64,000 nucleotides of DNA from Bacillus sp. MYb209 (GTDB taxonomy: Bacteria; Bacillota; Bacilli; Bacillales; Bacillaceae_G), in contig NZ_PCNZ01000002.1 in the NCBI RefSeq assembly GCF_002975175.1, forward strand, positions 292,230 through 356,229. Reading direction: 5' to 3'. Below the pieces are notes generated by a model. It was not told where the DNA came from, did no database searches, and was given only the letters and a program-made list of their open reading frames with translations. Positions within the stretch are counted from its first letter, which is position 1, and each line of letters starts with the position of its first letter. Positions 62,555-64,000 of the stretch are shown piece after piece. Made by a program: the position numbers and the translations under genes.

Positions 62555-62597
62555 AAAAAGACGTGTGAACCAATTATGGTTTACACGTCTTTTTTTA
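62555..62597. terminator. Bidirectional terminator after yqjE
   Basis: AGACGTGT and AACC pair with GGTT and ACACGTCT (single mismatch between), flanked by A5 and T7. It serves yqjE and the convergent 66-aa gene. Confidence 0.9.
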
Positions 62598-62795
62598 TTT
62601 TGATTCAATGGCTTTCACAAGGCGGATAAGCCAATATAGGAAAATCCATGGCAGTATATAGGTTGTTACGATACTTATTAAACGTGGAAGGAGCCCTGCT
62701 ACGTTTATATCAAAAATAGGAAGTAATAAATAATTAATTAAGATGATTAATATAATAATGGGAAAGGTATAGTTAAGTTTACTATTTGATTTCAT
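62595..62795 (-). CDS. Small membrane protein, 66 aa
   Basis: ATG 62795 follows AAAAGGAG at good distance. Two hydrophobic segments (about residues 10-28 and 40-60) with a basic start (KSNSKLNY) and end (RLVKAIESK). Family not recognised. Confidence 0.6.
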   Translation of the reverse strand: MKSNSKLNYTFPIIILIILINYLLLPIFDINVAGLLPRLISIVTTYILPWIFLYWLIRLVKAIESK

Positions 62796-62896
62796 AATAA
62801 GTCACTCCTTTTACAATAATATCCATATTTCGTATTAAGTATAGCAAAAATAAGGATAAAAAGAATAAGTAATTATTATATTGTACATGAATTTGA

Positions 62897-62919
62897 TATA
62901 ATAAAAGAACGAACGTTCT
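62897..62919 (+). promoter_or_regulatory. dinB promoter -10 with LexA (SOS) box
   Basis: TATAAT (62897-62902) is followed at once by AGAACGAACGTTCT (62906-62919), a palindrome that matches the Bacillus LexA/DinR consensus CGAAC-N4-GTTCG at all but the outermost base pair. LexA there would cover the transcription start. Confidence 0.85.
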
Positions 62920-62937
62920 TTGAAGGGGGTGAGTATT

Positions 62938-64000
62938 ATGCGAGAAATGTATCCGAAAAATGGACGTGTTATTTTACATGTAGATATGAATTGTTTTTTC
63001 GCATCTGTTGAAATTGCTCACGACCCATCATTACAAGGAAAGCCATTAGCGATTGCGGGGAATGAAAAAGAGAGAAAAGGGATTATCATAACATGTAGTT
63101 ATGAGGCGAGAGAATATGGAATACGTACGACGATGCCTCTATGGGAAGCGAAGCGATTATGCCCACAATTAGTTGTGAAGCACCCTAATTTTACATTATA
63201 TCGAGAAGCTTCATTTCAAATGTTTCAAATTCTTTCCCGTTTTACAGAAAAAATACAACCGTTTTCTATAGATGAAGGGTATTTAGATATTACAGATTGC
63301 TATGCGCTCGGTTCGCCTCTTGAAATAGCGAAGATGATTCAACAAGCGTTAGTAACAGAGTTACAGCTTCCATGTAGCATTGGGATTGCCCCAAACCTTT
63401 TCCTAGCAAAGACTGCTTCAGATATGAAAAAACCTCTTGGTATTACAGTACTTCGAAAACGTGATATCCCAGAAATTATTTGGCCACGATCAGTTGCAGA
63501 GATGCATGGAATCGGAGAGAAAACAGCTGAAAAACTAAAAGACATTCATATACATACAATTGAACAGTTAGCAAAAGGAGACGAACATATCATTCGCGCT
63601 AAAATTGGAAAGCACGGTGTTGATTTACAAAGGCGTGCAAAAGGTATGGATGACAGGGAAGTTGATCCGAATCAAATGGGGCAACATAAAAGCGTTGGAA
63701 ATTCGATGACTTTCTCAAAGGATATGGACGAAGAAAAAGAATTACTTGATATGTTAGAAAGATTATCGAAATCTGTAAGCAAAAGGCTACAAAAACGAAC
63801 TCTCGTTAGTTATAACATTCAAATTATGATTAAATACCATGATCGTCGCACAGTAACACGGAGTAAACAATTGAAAAATGCAATATGGGAAGAACGGGTT
63901 ATTTTCCAAGCAGCATCACGTTTATGGAAGCAACACTGGGATGGTGATTCTGTTCGTCTGTTAGGTGTTACAGCTACTGAATTAGAGTGGAAGACAGAAT
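62938..64000 (+). CDS. dinB: DNA polymerase IV (3' partial)
   Basis: Y-family translesion polymerase, cut by the window end after 354 codons (full proteins have about 400-415). The catalytic motifs are present: ILHVDMNCFFASVEIA at residues 9-24 and FSIDEGYLDIT near residue 110, with SYEAREYGIRTTMPLWEA between; helix-hairpin-helix WPRSVAEMHGIGEKTAEKL follows and the little finger domain begins near residue 240. ATG 62938 follows GAAGGGGGTGAG. The LexA box upstream predicts DNA-damage induction. In B. subtilis the gene at this place is polY1 (yqjH). Confidence 0.95.
   Translation, partial: MREMYPKNGRVILHVDMNCFFASVEIAHDPSLQGKPLAIAGNEKERKGIIITCSYEAREYGIRTTMPLWEAKRLCPQLVVKHPNFTLYREASFQMFQILSRFTEKIQPFSIDEGYLDITDCYALGSPLEIAKMIQQALVTELQLPCSIGIAPNLFLAKTASDMKKPLGITVLRKRDIPEIIWPRSVAEMHGIGEKTAEKLKDIHIHTIEQLAKGDEHIIRAKIGKHGVDLQRRAKGMDDREVDPNQMGQHKSVGNSMTFSKDMDEEKELLDMLERLSKSVSKRLQKRTLVSYNIQIMIKYHDRRTVTRSKQLKNAIWEERVIFQAASRLWKQHWDGDSVRLLGVTATELEWKTE

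Overview
The window is a stretch of low-GC Firmicute chromosome from the Bacillus cereus group (B. cereus, B. anthracis or B. thuringiensis type). Gene content and order largely follow the B. subtilis yqhL to yqjH arc: lipM, mntR, yqhP/Q/R, aroQ, yqhT, efp, yqhV, spoIIIAA-AH, accBC, yqhY, nusB, folD, xseAB, ispA, dxs, tlyA, ahrC, recN, spoIVB, spo0A, bkdR, ptb-bcd-buk-lpdV-bkd, brxB, artPQR, yqjA, dinB. The group assignment rests on group-specific additions. The clearest is a bcr1 repeat with TTTAT target duplications. Strong Shine-Dalgarno sites, frequent GTG/TTG starts and T-tailed terminators fit Bacillus. Both window edges cut genes (a GntR regulator on the left, dinB on the right).

Layout. 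1-8 kb is accessory: a GntR/ABC-2 transporter operon with four paralogous membrane subunits, small membrane proteins, a TetR-controlled pair of SMR exporters (yvdTSR type), a LacI regulator and a lipoprotein. 8-19 kb holds lipoate, manganese, shikimate and translation-factor genes, with splB and a PadR-controlled membrane operon between lipM and mntR. 19.4-25 kb is yqhV and the spoIIIA operon. 25-40 kb is core metabolism and information processing ending in spoIVB and spo0A. 40-52 kb holds yqiK and the sigma-54-dependent branched-chain keto acid operon with its activator BkdR. 52-64 kb holds a RodA/FtsW paralogue, a DUF421 protein, a yjdF riboswitch and its gene, a bacilliredoxin, the arginine transporter artPQR, an L,D-transpeptidase, a tripeptidase-like enzyme and SOS-regulated DNA polymerase IV.

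The genes make coherent groups: fatty acid initiation (accBC), isoprenoid precursors (dxs, ispA), engulfment-stage sporulation and its master regulator (spoIIIA, spoIVB, spo0A), branched-chain acyl-CoA primers (bkd) and arginine sensing and uptake (ahrC, artPQR with ArgR-like boxes).

I found no convincing large new system. The best second-look items are regulatory or small: two bcr1 copies placed in the same way between convergent genes, with target sites at stop codons and terminator tails; twin operators in the yvdTSR and PadR loci; a perfect 14-bp inverted repeat upstream of the sigma-54 promoter; a ribosome-binding site buried in a long hairpin before a DUF421 gene; leader terminators without an obvious gene; a spoIIIAD without a canonical start codon; and small genes (53, 48 and 30 codons) that a length cutoff misses.
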